From Ligula intestinalis (lineage: Eukaryota; Platyhelminthes; Cestoda; Diphyllobothriidea; Diphyllobothriidae), in NCBI GenBank assembly GCA_036362985.1, contig JAYGXS010000003.1, forward strand, positions 5,269,529 through 5,333,528: a stretch of 64,000 bases of DNA, in the 5' to 3' direction. Shown piece after piece: positions 1 to 9,540 of the stretch. The notes beneath the pieces are model-generated. The model did not search any database. It saw only the letters and a program-made list of their open reading frames with translations, and was not told where the DNA came from. The position numbers and the translations under genes are program-made. How positions within the stretch are numbered: position 1 is the first letter of the stretch; each line of letters starts with the position of its first letter.

Positions 1-1136
1 CCGTTTGATGCGCCTAGCAAATAGCTCTCAAACCAACAGGAAGTTGTGTCTCCCCTTTACTAAATAGCCTTCAGAGGTAAGCAACACTCAGAATTTAGAC
101 AAGCTACTTGCTACTTGAAAAAGCCTACTCTAATGTAAGTCTGTGTTGTTTTCTTGCAATTTCCACTCCTTATGTGTTGTACAATTGCCAGTGGCTGGAA
201 GGACTGAATTATCTATAGGCATTCATTAATTTTTTCCAAAAGATTGGGCCAGCTGCTTACGGAAAGTGCATGACTAAAAATGATGTCTTGCGTTTTATGT
301 GACGTCTCATATCGGTGAGTGGTGCCTCTACGTCAATGACTGAATGGTTACCACGTCTTTTAAGGGTCGAGGCTACGTGCAGGGCTGTTCCGAAAATTTC
401 TGAGATTTAATTATTTTGTGCGTACGCTATGTCACGCTTTGGCAGGTCCTGCTCTTGCAGCCTGGTGTACGGAGTGGTAGGTTTTACACTCGTTGGGATG
501 CAAAAACTGCAAGTTGAGGATAGACGTGGAATTTTAGCCATACATAAGCGAAACAGTGAAGTTTTCAGCAAGCATAATGGCTGCTGTGACGAGGGCCTGC
601 CGTGATCGCACACGTGGCATATTTTGCTTGCCAAACACCAAATCATCCCCTCCCCCCTGCCTTCCTAGGTACCACAACAGACGCGTCTTCGATCGCGTTC
701 CCACCCACACTCACGGTGGCCAAGGTCTGCTATACCAAACACCCCTACGGTCGATCTATCTCCCCTCCTCTCCATCTGTGTTTTTGATGACGGAGGTGCC
801 CCTCCAGACCACGTTGCTATGACTTCCCCTTCTCCAGGCCGCCGGGATTGAGGCCCACCTGGCGGGGCTCCTGATCCAACAAGGGCTACTAGCCAGCCAG
901 CGTCCCCTTCCCCCCCACCTACGCATTGCCAAATGCGGCCACACATACACAGTGTCACAAGACCTGACAGTCCTCGCCAAATCACACCTGCCATGTTCAC
1001 ATTCGTAACCCCCCCCCCCACCACAATGGGGGCTTCAGTCTAGCCTGACCTGATTGGTCCCCCGCCTCCACCCTCGCATCGATAAACACCCCCATTGAGA
1101 AGAAGAAGACTCGATCGCTGGGACAATATGTTTATT

Positions 1137-1177
1137 CGCCTGACGTTTTGATATCCGTCGCGGATTCGTCATCAGAG
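1137..1177 (-). ncRNA. Hammerhead-like hairpin remnant, left arm only
   Basis: Read on the minus strand this has CUGAUGA, a GC-rich hairpin with loop GCGAC, then AAAACGUC followed by AGGC. The G expected as first base of the GAAA block is A, consistent with CpG decay, so activity is unlikely. It lies in a piece of about 100 bp (roughly 1098-1190) that the right arm of the inverted duplication lacks. Hammerhead motifs are known in Penelope-like elements; the assignment here is by pattern only. Confidence 0.4.
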
Positions 1178-1262
1178 ACATGAGTAGCAGAAGCGAATAG
1201 GCGAGGTCCAGACGGCAGTTCAGAAGTAGAAGATGCGATCACTGGAACAAGAGTTTTATTTT

Positions 1263-1301
1263 CCTAACGTTTCGGATTCCATCGGGAATCCTTCATCATA
1301 G
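1263..1301 (-). ncRNA. Hammerhead-like hairpin, end of PLE-A
   Basis: The minus strand reads CUAUGAUGAA, stem GGAUUCC, loop CGAU, stem GGAAUCC, then GAAACGUU and AGG. The seven-base-pair stem is perfect. The same arrangement occurs at the other end of this element in inverted orientation. Confidence 0.45.
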
Positions 1302-2264
1302 ATGATGGCAGCATAGTCATACTCATGCGCAGTTAGGGCTGAAACGTGCACAGGCTGCACGGTATTTATAGTTAACAGTGGTCAACCCTGTGCGTACTGG
1401 CTTGACACTTCGCGTTCGAATCAATTATTGCCACAATTGCCTTGTCAGCGTCGAATGCGGACCTGATAATGGCGTGACCATTGTGCTCGCTGCCGTCCGA
1501 GTTGTTGCTAGGCCCGGACATCCCACACGACTGATTCCCTTGCTCAAGCAATGCATCAGTACACCGTATGGGAGCGCCCAATCACTGCGCTTTTGGATGG
1601 ACTAAGTGCCTGACCACCATGTCTCGAGCAGCTTGCGGCTCACGCGGTTGTCACCTCTTGAAAAGATTTCGGCCTTGTCAAACTTGAAAATATAGCCCAA
1701 TTCCGTCAAGTGAGCTGCCACCTGGGAGTTGGTGTCTTTCTTTCGCATGCGCGTCCAGGATAATCTTTTGGTTTCTCCAACATTGTTGCTTTGACCACAA
1801 CTTCACCAGATCCGGCAAACGACTTCAGTGGTTTCCTGCCGCGGCAGTGGTTCCTTCGGTCTCAGGACCCGGCGCTTGATGATTGCTTCGGGCCTGTGCG
1901 CAACTCCAGCTCCAAGTGGGGTGAGTAGGTGGCTGACCGCTTCCGATACATTCTTCACCTACGAAAGAGCACGCCAAACTTTTAGACCAGTTAGATGTAG
2001 ATTCTTCTGCCGTTTGCGTATGCATTGGTTGACAAAATTGTGCACGTAACCATTCGCTCTCAGTACGCGGCCAAAATGTTGTTATTTGGCAACTTTTTCT
2101 TCGCTACAATGCGTCTCAACGCGCCGAAATAGCGTTCTTACACAGCAGTGTTTGTGACCAATTGGGTGGTTCCTGTTGTAGTTCAAGACTTGCTTAGAGC
2201 TGAATGCTTTCCTGAACACTTTAGTTTTTAGGCCACTATCGTCTTTGCGACTATGCTACCATCG

Positions 2265-2304
2265 CCTATGATTAAGGATTCCCGACGGAATCCGAAACTT
2301 CAGG
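2265..2304 (+). ncRNA. Hammerhead-like hairpin, opposite end of PLE-A
   Basis: The plus strand reads CCU, AUGAUUAA, GGAUUCC-CGAC-GGAAUCC, GAAACUUC, AGG. CCU and AGG can pair as a short stem I. The core has A and U where a hammerhead has C3 and G8. Confidence 0.45.
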
Positions 2305-2489
2305 AAAATAAAATTATTGTTCCGATGATCACATTCTCATCTCCTGAACTGCTTCCTAGAACTCACGTATTCTTCAGTATTGACAGTTTCAGATGCCACC
2401 GAGAACCCTCACACCGATTAAAACCCCAACTCTTTCTAGACAGAAGCGAATAAACGAGTTCCATGAAGAAGTTTAGAAGAAGAAGATTC

Positions 2490-2900
2490 GATTGCTGGAC
2501 CAAAAAGTTTGGTAGCCTGACCTTTTAGATTCTGAAGAAGAGGATGCGATCACAGAAACAAGCGTTTTATTAACCTGACGTTTCGGATTCCAACGTTGCG
2601 CTTTTTGATGGACTGGAGGCCCGAGAACCATGACGCCAGCAGCTCGCGGCTCACGCAGTTGTCAACTCTAGCGAGGATTTCGGTCTCGTCAAACTTGAAA
2701 ATATAGTCTGGCCCCGTCAAGTGAGCTGCAACCTGAGAGTAGGTGTCTTTCGTCTTTATCGTTGCTGCATGCTCAGTCATTCATGTCCAGAGGAATCTCC
2801 TGGTTTCTCCGATGTAGTTGTGTCCACAACTGCACCAGTGGTTTCCTGCCATCAGGCAAATAAATTGCCAGTCCCGGCGATCGCATCCTCTACTTCGTAA
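2490..2900 (-). mobile_element. Fragment of PLE family A (GIY-YIG part), left arm
   Basis: The minus strand encodes a piece like the PLE-A endonuclease region (MTEHAATIKTKDTYSQVAAH, then FKFDETEILARVDN). It ends abruptly at a half hammerhead-like hairpin near 2575-2600. It is mirrored at 16900-17310. There is no RT part. Confidence 0.65.
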
Positions 2901-3145
2901 CCTACAGCGGCTACAGTGTGGTCTCTGTAGCTGCAGTCTTTCGTCTCCACTCCGTCATTGTGCCGCGTCCATGAATCATCGCAACTGCAAGAGCAGCTAG
3001 GAGTAAATTGTGTATGCTAGTTTAGGTATTTTGCATCTTCTGATTCCATACAAGCAGTAAGATGGGCGGGTAAAATCGATCCAAGTGCGATTAAATTTGC
3101 GGCGCACGGTGAGCTCCGTAGCGCAATAGTAGAGCGTTGGCTTCG

Positions 3146-3245
3146 NNNNNNNNNNNNNNNNNNNNNNNNNNNNNNNNNNNNNNNNNNNNNNNNNNNNNNN
3201 NNNNNNNNNNNNNNNNNNNNNNNNNNNNNNNNNNNNNNNNNNNNN
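3146..3245. other. Assembly gap (100 N)
   Basis: A run of 100 N, the usual placeholder for an unsized gap. It sits where the inverted-duplication arm ends and the palindromic element at 3246-3980 begins, so the join on either side is unverified. Confidence 0.98.
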
Positions 3246-3980
3246 CTTATTCAACTGCAAACGGTCGTTGCCTATTATAAAAATAAATTACCTGTCCGAT
3301 TAAGTGTTGACAGAGAAGGGTGAAACTTGGTGGGTAATTATAGTAGAAGATACTAGAAGATACATGTGGGCGCATGTTTAGGGGTCCGAATAGGGGCGGT
3401 AGTTGTCACAGTGTGACACTTCATGTTAATTCATGTTCATGAAAGCCTGTGAAACGTGGTTAAAGGTGGACAGGGGACAGGGTAGCAGTCAGTCCTAAGG
3501 GGAAGTGAGGAGGCGTGAGAGGGAATGAATTTATCGGGTGACGACTGGACGTCTCCTAAGCTTTGCGGGGACCACTGCGGTATCGAGAACTTGGGTGATT
3601 TGATTAACCCCGCATTGCCATGGCAACGATCGATTAACTCATTCCCTTTAACGCCTCCTCGCCCCCCCCCCCCCCTCTTAGGACTGACTGCAACCCTGTC
3701 CCCTGCCCTTCCCCCCTTTAAACCACGTTTCACTGGCTTTCATGAACATAAACTAACATGAACTGTCACGCTCTGACAACCTCCTCCCTCCAACTCTGTC
3801 CCCTCACCATACGCCCACATCTAAGACTAACTGTCTCTACAAAAGTTACCCATCAAATTTCACCCTTCTTTGTCAACACTTAATTGGACAGTTTTTTTAT
3901 CCTCTTTATAGGCAAATTTTCAGTTGAAAAAGAGCTGGCGAAATTGTATGACGTCAATAAATTCTGCTAATCTCGTGACC
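3246..3980. mobile_element. Foldback (palindromic) element, left end lost in the gap
   Basis: 3246-3540 is the imperfect reverse complement of 3620-3930, with the centre near 3570. For example, the text around 3295-3345 (attaagtgttgacagagaag) mirrors that around 3850-3895. No transposase frame is visible. The right terminus (about 3945-3980) recurs at 25860-25900, so this is a dispersed family and not a chance palindrome. A poly-C run lies at 3661-3674. Confidence 0.75.
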
Positions 3981-4489
3981 TCCGCCATGTTCAATCAATA
4001 TTGCGTGAGGGTTTGATGCGTTTAGAGGGGAAGGAGAAATGGTCGGACAATTAGCGACGTGGTAGACAGCGTGATCGCGCATGTTGACGCTGTCTCGAGT
4101 CTTTGTTATGACTGGCACCTGACCCCACGATCCCTTAACAACTCCCTCCTTACACGCTAGTGAGTGGCTGCTTGAAATTGGATTCACTCGACCCCCCCCC
4201 CCCTTTATATTCTTTTAATTGCCTGATGATGAATCATTGAATGCATGCGTTCACCTCACTCGACTTTCTGAATGCTTACACTGGTATCATCACTCTAAAT
4301 TATTCTATCTTGCAAAGTATAAAGCAAAAGTTTGAACATCATTTTTGATAAGAAAAGATTACCATGACAGGGACATCCCCTGGTAAGTCAGTTTCAACAG
4401 AATGTTAGTTTTTAATTATCGTCTGTTTGGTTGTCTGAAGAAACTGCGGCGTCTTTATAAATTCAAAACTATTTTGTACAACTCATGTC
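3981..4489. other. Non-coding stretch, nothing recognised
   Basis: Only a poly-C run near 4190-4203 and AT-rich sequence are seen. No splice-bounded coding segment is evident. Confidence 0.5.
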
Positions 4490-4603
4490 GAGATAATAAT
4501 AATAATAATATGTTTATTATGCCAGTTTACAGGCAATTGTAAAGAGTTGGTAATGCACATCTTGGGCGCCTTCCAACACCTCGAAGACCGGAAAAAACCT
4601 AAA

Positions 4604-4689
4604 ACAAACTCCCTATGTTGCGGCCAGTATTGGTTTTGTTTCAGGTTTTTTGTTTTGTCAATACTGGGCGAGATAGGGAGTTTGTTTCA
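4604..4689 (-). other. Long hairpin in the 3' region of R1
   Basis: CAAACTCCCTAT (4605-4616) and CCAGTATTG (4624-4632) are mirrored by CAATACTGG (4659-4667) and ATAGGGAGTTTG (4673-4684). The two arms leave a loop of about 26 nt. Such 3' structures can serve as RT recognition sites in non-LTR elements; that role is an inference. Confidence 0.7.
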
Positions 4690-4951
4690 AGTGAAAAAAA
4701 CCTGCCTTCAAAGGTATGATACTAACGGAATAAATGTACAGTTGTAAGCTGAGTTGACTCATCAGCAGGAGAACTGTTTCATATCGTTTAAAAACATTAG
4801 TTCCAGACGGAGAGGGTTGGCACAAGAACACAGTGTTCTCAGTCTTCCTTCAATGGTTGTCGGCAAAAGTTGCGCGCTATCGGCTGAAGGGTTAGCAGAC
4901 TGCGGGCTGCTGCTTCAGCAGCATTATCTTCAGAATGAAGCCTGGCGGGGT

Positions 4952-6160
4952 TCAAAGTCCACCAACGCCATCAGAGTGAAAGAGAGATTCCACCGAGTCA
5001 GCATCCAAATTTCGTGAAAGTTGTCCTGAATGTAGAAAACTAGTTATAGCTCTCTTAAACGTAGGGTAGTTTTGCTGGGTTTTAATAATTTTGGGCAGCT
5101 TTTTCCAGATTGATATGGCATTTACTGAAAAGAATTGCCGGTACTTAACTGTACGTGCCATAGGACGAAATAAAAATACGTTTCGATGACTGGCGCGTCG
5201 AGAGTGCTCAAGCTGCCTTATTGTACTAAGGGGATTAAAGGTTTGACCATTCAAAAGTTTAAACAGTAAAAAAAGACCCTTCTGCAATCGACGAAGCCAT
5301 AGGGGATCCAGCTTTATAAGTTCGCACCTTTGTTGGTAGGTTGAGTTACGGTGTTCTGTAGTGAAAACTCTTCTAGTGAAGAAGTGCTGCACCGATTTTA
5401 TTTTCTTCCGTTCACTAGTGCGCAGAAGACTGAACAGAGGTGAGCAGTATTCAAGACTAGGTCTCACGTACATATTATAAAGGCTAGTTCTAACCTTGAT
5501 AGTCTTAAAATTTCTAAGGATAAATCCGGTGGTTCGGCGTGCTTTCGAGACTATCAGGGCACAGTGCTCTGATAAATTTAGACTATTAGAGTAGGATATG
5601 CCCAAATCCTCGATAACTCCTGGGACATTTAATTCGTGGCCGTCAATGCTTAATTCCGGTTGATGATCGTCGCCAACAACCATAACGGAACATTTGTGCC
5701 ATGAAAGGGTGAGGCGCCATGTGCAACACCACTGGGCGAAGGCCTGAAGATCCTTTTTTATCAGCTCGAGCACGATGTTGCGATCTGCCGGTTTATATCG
5801 ATAAGCGACTTTTAAATCACCAGCGTACATGAAGGCTCTGCCATACTGAAAACAATCTGAAACGTCGTTGACAAACAGGCGAAATGGGAGCGGACCCAGT
5901 ACACTACCCTGTATAACTCCACTCCTCACATGCGTGGGGTTGGAGATAACATTGGAAATGTTTACTCGTTGTGTGCGAGCACCCAAATAGGAAGATATGA
6001 AGTTCAGTGGCTTGCTACCTATGCCGAAGGAGGCTAGTTTCAGAAGGAGGAGGTTATGATCGACCCGATCATCGACCCGATCATCGACCCGGGATGTATC
6101 ATTTACTGTGTTCATTCGAAGGCTGATCATTGCTTCGATTTCCGTTTTTGAACAAAACAC
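4952..6160 (-). pseudogene. Non-LTR reverse transcriptase, catalytic aspartate lost
   Basis: An open frame of about 402 codons. Recognisable RT landmarks are a GVIQGSVLGPL block (usual form GVPQGSVLGPLL), then MYAGDLK where functional enzymes have YADD. One catalytic aspartate is therefore replaced by glycine. The C-terminal part (RRTTGFILRNFK, YVRPSLEYCSPLF, IKLDPLWLRR, IWKKLP) matches the tail of CR1/Jockey-type RTs. The N-terminal motif with the first catalytic aspartate is absent and replaced by a repeated RVDD sequence just before NLLLLKLASFG. The frame is open but the enzyme would be dead, so this is a fossil copy. Identification as an RT is secure; the exact clade is not. Confidence 0.85.
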
Positions 6161-6975
6161 ACATTATGTTGTTTGAACAGGTTATAATGAGATTTGAGAC
6201 TGTTAAGTCTATGCAAATACTATGACTAGCAGTCGATGGCTAATGAGGCAGAAATGAACATTTCAGTCTACCTTCTCGTTGCCAACCAGACTACTAGCCG
6301 CTTTTACTGCTACTGGGGCTCGATAAATGAGGTCCGAGGCAGGGCGGGACCTGTGACTTCCGATCGCGATGAGTGAACATTACTGAACGAGAATGGCATT
6401 TTTCCGTGCAATTATTAATATTGCCCATGCCGTAAAGGCTATTACATGTCAAGTGCAAATCCTTCAGAGCATTAAAGGATATTTTGATATTAAACGACCG
6501 AAATATATGGGTTTTTTTCCTACACGGAAAGAGCACCTAATACACAAGGAGGAAAACTGATTGGGCTCAAAAATATTACGAAGGAGAAACCGTTTTTAAA
6601 CAGGAATATATCTTTCCGCTGATTGTAAATTTTGGACAAAACCTGACATCCTATCAAACCAGGCCAAAAAAGGACATTTCTACGCAAGTTTTATAAAATA
6701 TATAGAAGAAAATGCATTAAGCTAAGAAGTGCGTGTTGACCTGGTGCAGTTTCTGGTGTCCAGCAGAAAGAAACGCATTGAAAAGATGCCATCTGAGCGT
6801 TTCTGGGGTATCCTAAGATTGCACCACATGTTGATCGATAGTACAATTCTACTTACATAATCTGTCCTGATAGAAACCGTGTTTCAGAGTTTTGGTAAGC
6901 ATTTCCTAAGATAGATCACAAATTATAAGCCCAGATCTGCCGTATTGATTGGGTTTTGCTGCTTCCCCTCCTCAG
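6161..6975. other. Non-coding; partial SINE tail near 6230-6310
   Basis: Around 6225-6300 a segment (ggctaatgaggcagaaatga and what follows) resembles the tail of the SINE-like family seen at 8041-8240. The rest looks like ordinary intron sequence and ends in the pyrimidine-rich tract of the acceptor at 6975. Confidence 0.4.
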
Positions 6976-7376
6976 GTGTGAAGTTGGCACCGTACCCTCC
7001 GTGTCCACCATGGAGCTGGTCTGCAAAACGCACAACAACAAGACCATGTGGCTTCCCTTCCCCTATCCAGCCTGTTATCGCTACTGCAGTCTGCCGGTAG
7101 TAGATCAAAGCAACATTTCCGTTGTGGCCCGACGCGGTGAGGCGGGAGAAGTGGAGAACCAGCTTCACAACAGTGACGTCCTGTCTGCAAGTGCCAGCCC
7201 CTCATCAGATGGTCTGATCAACGCGCAGACGGAGCATGGAACAGTCATCCGCATCGCCTGCAAGCCAGGTTTCAATTTGGTGCTGGAGCAGCAGAAAAAG
7301 CTGGAAGCCTCGGAGACGGAGGGCTGGTCGTTGTGCAACGACGGGAGCTGGAATGTTAGCTACAAGTGCATTCCGG
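6976..7376 (+). CDS. Sushi/CCP-domain gene, exon with 1.5 modules
   Basis: The exon follows a pyrimidine-rich acceptor (cccctcctcag) and reads in frame from CEVGTVPSVS. It encodes the last half of one sushi module (VC...W...PAC, Cys 3 and 4) and then a full module: YCSLPV (Cys 1), GTVIRIACKPGF (Cys 2), SLCNDGSWNVSYKC (Cys 3, Trp, Cys 4). The spacer between Cys 1 and 2 is unusually long. The likely donor is GTTTGT at 7377, giving a phase-1 end like the other exons. An alternative acceptor at 6983 would make the start phase 1 as well. Sushi modules are extracellular disulfide-bonded domains in complement, adhesion and synaptic proteins. Which protein this is cannot be said. Confidence 0.72.
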
Positions 7377-8040
7377 GTTTGTGGGTCAATTTCGTTTTGA
7401 CTCCTTTGTTTCAAGTGGTGTATGTATTATCGGAGTTCATGTTTTGAATGAGCAACAACAGGTTGTGGAACCATATCAATTAACAGCAAATTAATCGACA
7501 CTCTTATATGAATGCGTATCGCAGGGAGTTAAGTGCGTTAAACCTTGGCAACTGAGATATTTCAGGCCCAGTTTCTTTGAAGGATGAGATAGAAGTTTTA
7601 GAAAGGCCAGAATGCCAGGAATAGTGTTTTCTGGACAGAAGGAGAGATGGATAGATTGAAAGAGTGATTGCTTTAGTATGACTGCAGTTCAGCTGCGAGG
7701 GCGTAAATGTGGGAGTGACGGCAGCGTCGGGAATCGCCGGAATGCAGGCACATGCATTTTTACGACAGCCAATCATGCGGCTACTGTCTAGACTAGTGGT
7801 CTGGCACGACTTTGAGATTGGCAAAGGTTGGCGTGGGCACGCAGGCCTTGCAAGCCAAAGGTGCGAGGCGGCAGCGACTGATCTTGGGGCCCAATTGCCT
7901 ACTACGGAGCACTACACGTTCACCGATTGCAAACAGAACTCACTCGACCTGCCCAGCCTTGCATCTCACTCTCTGAAGCTGACAGCTACCGCAAAGTGGC
8001 CAGTGCCGGCAAATACAGGATAAAAACGATAACAACAACG
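7377..8040 (+). other. Intron sequence
   Basis: No coding segment with splice sites was recognised between the sushi exon and the SINE at 8041. Confidence 0.5.
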
Positions 8041-8240
8041 CGCTCGTGACTCAGTGGGTAGCTAGAAAGTTAGACTGCTGCTTGAAAAGGTCACCAGTTC
8101 GAGCCTTGAGTGGTGCACGACTTGGGATTGTGTATGATTGGCTGACGGCTGCTAGCATGCCAGAAATGGCGATTACAGCCTCCCTTGTCTTTGCTGATAA
8201 TGCAACATGTAGATCCTCTATTTCACCGTTATAAAGTTGC
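8041..8240 (+). repeat. SINE-like repeat, plus orientation
   Basis: The head (gctcgtgactcagtgggtagc) looks like a degenerate tRNA A box, and a B-box-like agttcgagcc follows. The tail has the family hallmark: a ctgacgg block, then ccagaaatggc and a ctttgctg block. The same tail is seen at 8790-8845, 48340-48390, 52250-52300, 55230-55290 and 60240-60320. Confidence 0.6.
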
Positions 8241-8635
8241 GGCTTAGGAATAATAAATCCCCTTGCTATATGGAAGGTTTAATTTGTTCCGATGTATCAT
8301 AGGGACCGTTTGGTAGTCGTTGCTGATATTCAACCTTTTCAGTACATAGACCGTTCCAAATTTCAGGACACCAGTTAAATCCGGTTTCATAGAGACACCA
8401 TCGTACGAAGGCCAAGGCTACAAAGTTGTAGTAAACCTAATTTTCAACCATAAGTTAAAGTCCACATGATACTTAAAAGACAGCAAAGCCTACATAGAGC
8501 CTGGCTTTAAGAGTCAAAAGACGACTTTAAGTTTTGAGACACTAATAAAGACCCCGTCGTGGTGTTCCTTAAAATGAAGGAGAGTAGTTGGAAATTTAGA
8601 AGAACCTCGGACTCAAGAAGGAGTCCTAGGGCAGA
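8241..8635 (+). other. Intron sequence, nothing recognised
   Basis: There is no gene-like or repeat-like signal that I can support here. Confidence 0.45.
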
Positions 8636-8860
8636 GTGATCACTAAACGTTCATCAACCAGTGTCAATATATCGCGATCTAACCCGGCAAGACAACAGGA
8701 TAATAAGGGCGTTCGTCTTCTGTCAAAAAGTCGCGAATCCGGTTCTCCGGTGGCACACCTCTTTCGGTTGAGTATACCTGGCTGATGGCGGTTAATGAGC
8801 CAGAAAGGGCTATTCAAGTCTACTTCGTCTTTGCTGGCTATGCTATCTATTGTGGGATAG
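8636..8860 (+). repeat. SINE-like repeat, plus orientation
   Basis: The tail (ggctgatggcggttaatgag, then ccagaaaggg and tctttgctggc) matches the SINE family of 8041-8240. The head is more degraded, with a weak B-box-like ggttctccgg. Confidence 0.5.
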
Positions 8861-8979
8861 CGAAGGGGCAAAGGGCTCACAGCAGGTAAGAAGTGGGTGA
8901 AATTTTGGTCGCATGGACCGGTTGATAGTTAGAAGTAAGGAAGAAGGATGGTCGATCATCGGATCACTTTGTTTACTAC

Positions 8980-9018
8980 CCTGAGCTTTCGAACTTTCAC
9001 AGGAGGTCATCTTCAGAG
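8980..9018 (-). ncRNA. Hammerhead-like hairpin, AGCU type
   Basis: The minus strand has CUGAAGAU, a hairpin closed by GA-CUC and AGUUC around CUGUGA, then GAAAGCUC and AGG. The final palindrome is AGCU where PLE-A has ACGU, which is a compensatory change. Confidence 0.4.
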
Positions 9019-9446
9019 ATACGAAACAGCAGCAAAAGAGGAGTTCGTTATAATGTGTGTCGTTACCAATCAACTGGCAAGGGTCATCAGCTCGTGAGTG
9101 ATAAGGAACGGCGATGAAATAAGGGTAAGGACAATTAGCTATCAGTGATTTCAGCGTTCATCATGTAGCCAGCAACGAAAATGAGGCGAAACACAGAGGA
9201 TGTGGGCACAATTATCTGTGGCGGACGTCTGCCGTGATTTTATTTAATTAGGCAAGTACGTACATCCTCTATAATCCTCTAAAATTGCCGTATTTCGTTG
9301 CTGACATCCTGATGAACGTTGAAATCACTGACGATTAATCGTCCCTTTCATCGCTCTTTCTTGCCCCTCACGACCTGATGACCCTTGACAGTTGATTGGT
9401 GTACACACACACTTTAACTAACCCCTCTTTCTTTGATGTTTCCTAT

Positions 9447-9484
9447 CTATGATGCTGGACTCCTGTAAGAGATTGAAAGCTCAG
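9447..9484 (+). ncRNA. Hammerhead-like hairpin, AGCU type, decayed
   Basis: The plus strand has CUAUGAUG, then GGACUC-CUGUAA-GAG, GAAAGCUC and AG. It is the inverted partner of 8980-9018 at the other end of the foldback. Confidence 0.35.
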
Positions 9485-9540
9485 AACAATAAAACAATTA
9501 TCCGGTGCTCGGCCATACGTCTTCCTTACCCATGCAAATA

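Larger units (their letters stand above)
1240..2480 (-). mobile_element. Penelope-like element, family A, 5'-truncated (left-arm copy)
   Basis: The minus strand encodes the tail of a Penelope-type RT, a linker and a GIY-YIG endonuclease region. It is the mirror copy of 17330-18560, where the frame reads better (CSCGQSNYAGETKRLL, then a conserved FKFDEAEIFARGDNRVSREL stretch). The RT core with YVDD is missing. Hammerhead-like hairpins sit at both ends in opposite orientation (1263-1301 minus, 2265-2304 plus). In-frame stops and frameshifts make it non-coding. PLEs of this type reverse-transcribe and integrate using the GIY-YIG nuclease. Confidence 0.75.
1..3145. repeat. Left arm of a ~3-kb inverted duplication
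   Basis: This stretch is the reverse complement of 16634-19673. Base 1 matches 19673 and base 3145 matches 16634, in the same order throughout. By eye the arms differ every few tens of bases and by small indels, so they are related but not identical. The arm contains a PLE copy (1240-2480), a second PLE fragment (2490-2900) and a G/C-rich segment (about 600-1090) of unknown nature with no convincing reading frame. It starts before the window and stops exactly at the N gap, so neither boundary is certain. Confidence 0.9.
4490..6160 (-). mobile_element. Decayed CR1/Jockey-type non-LTR retrotransposon (R1)
   Basis: The minus strand carries the back half of a non-LTR RT followed by a 3' region with a strong hairpin (4604-4689). 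It ends in a short (ATT)n tract at about 4494-4511, which is typical of how such elements end. The 5' part, including the first catalytic RT motif, is missing and a 12-bp tandem repeat sits at the truncation point (6058-6093). It probably lies in an intron or upstream region of the sushi gene, in antisense orientation. Confidence 0.8.
8930..9540. mobile_element. Non-coding foldback with hammerhead-like ends
   Basis: 8930-9215 is the imperfect inverse of 9260-9540. Examples: caatcaactggcaagggtca (9069 onward) mirrors tgacccttgacagttgattg near 9380, and the gatttcagcgttcatcatg segment mirrors one at 9305-9330. Hammerhead-like hairpins lie outermost at 8980-9018 (minus) and 9447-9484 (plus). No coding capacity remains. 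This fits a non-autonomous derivative of a PLE family distinct from family A. Confidence 0.65.

Noticed and set aside
1..3145. Left arm as a pure assembly artefact
   Set aside because: Not fully excluded, but scattered mismatches and a left-arm-specific insertion make a simple duplicated contig less likely; kept as a finding with a long-read test.
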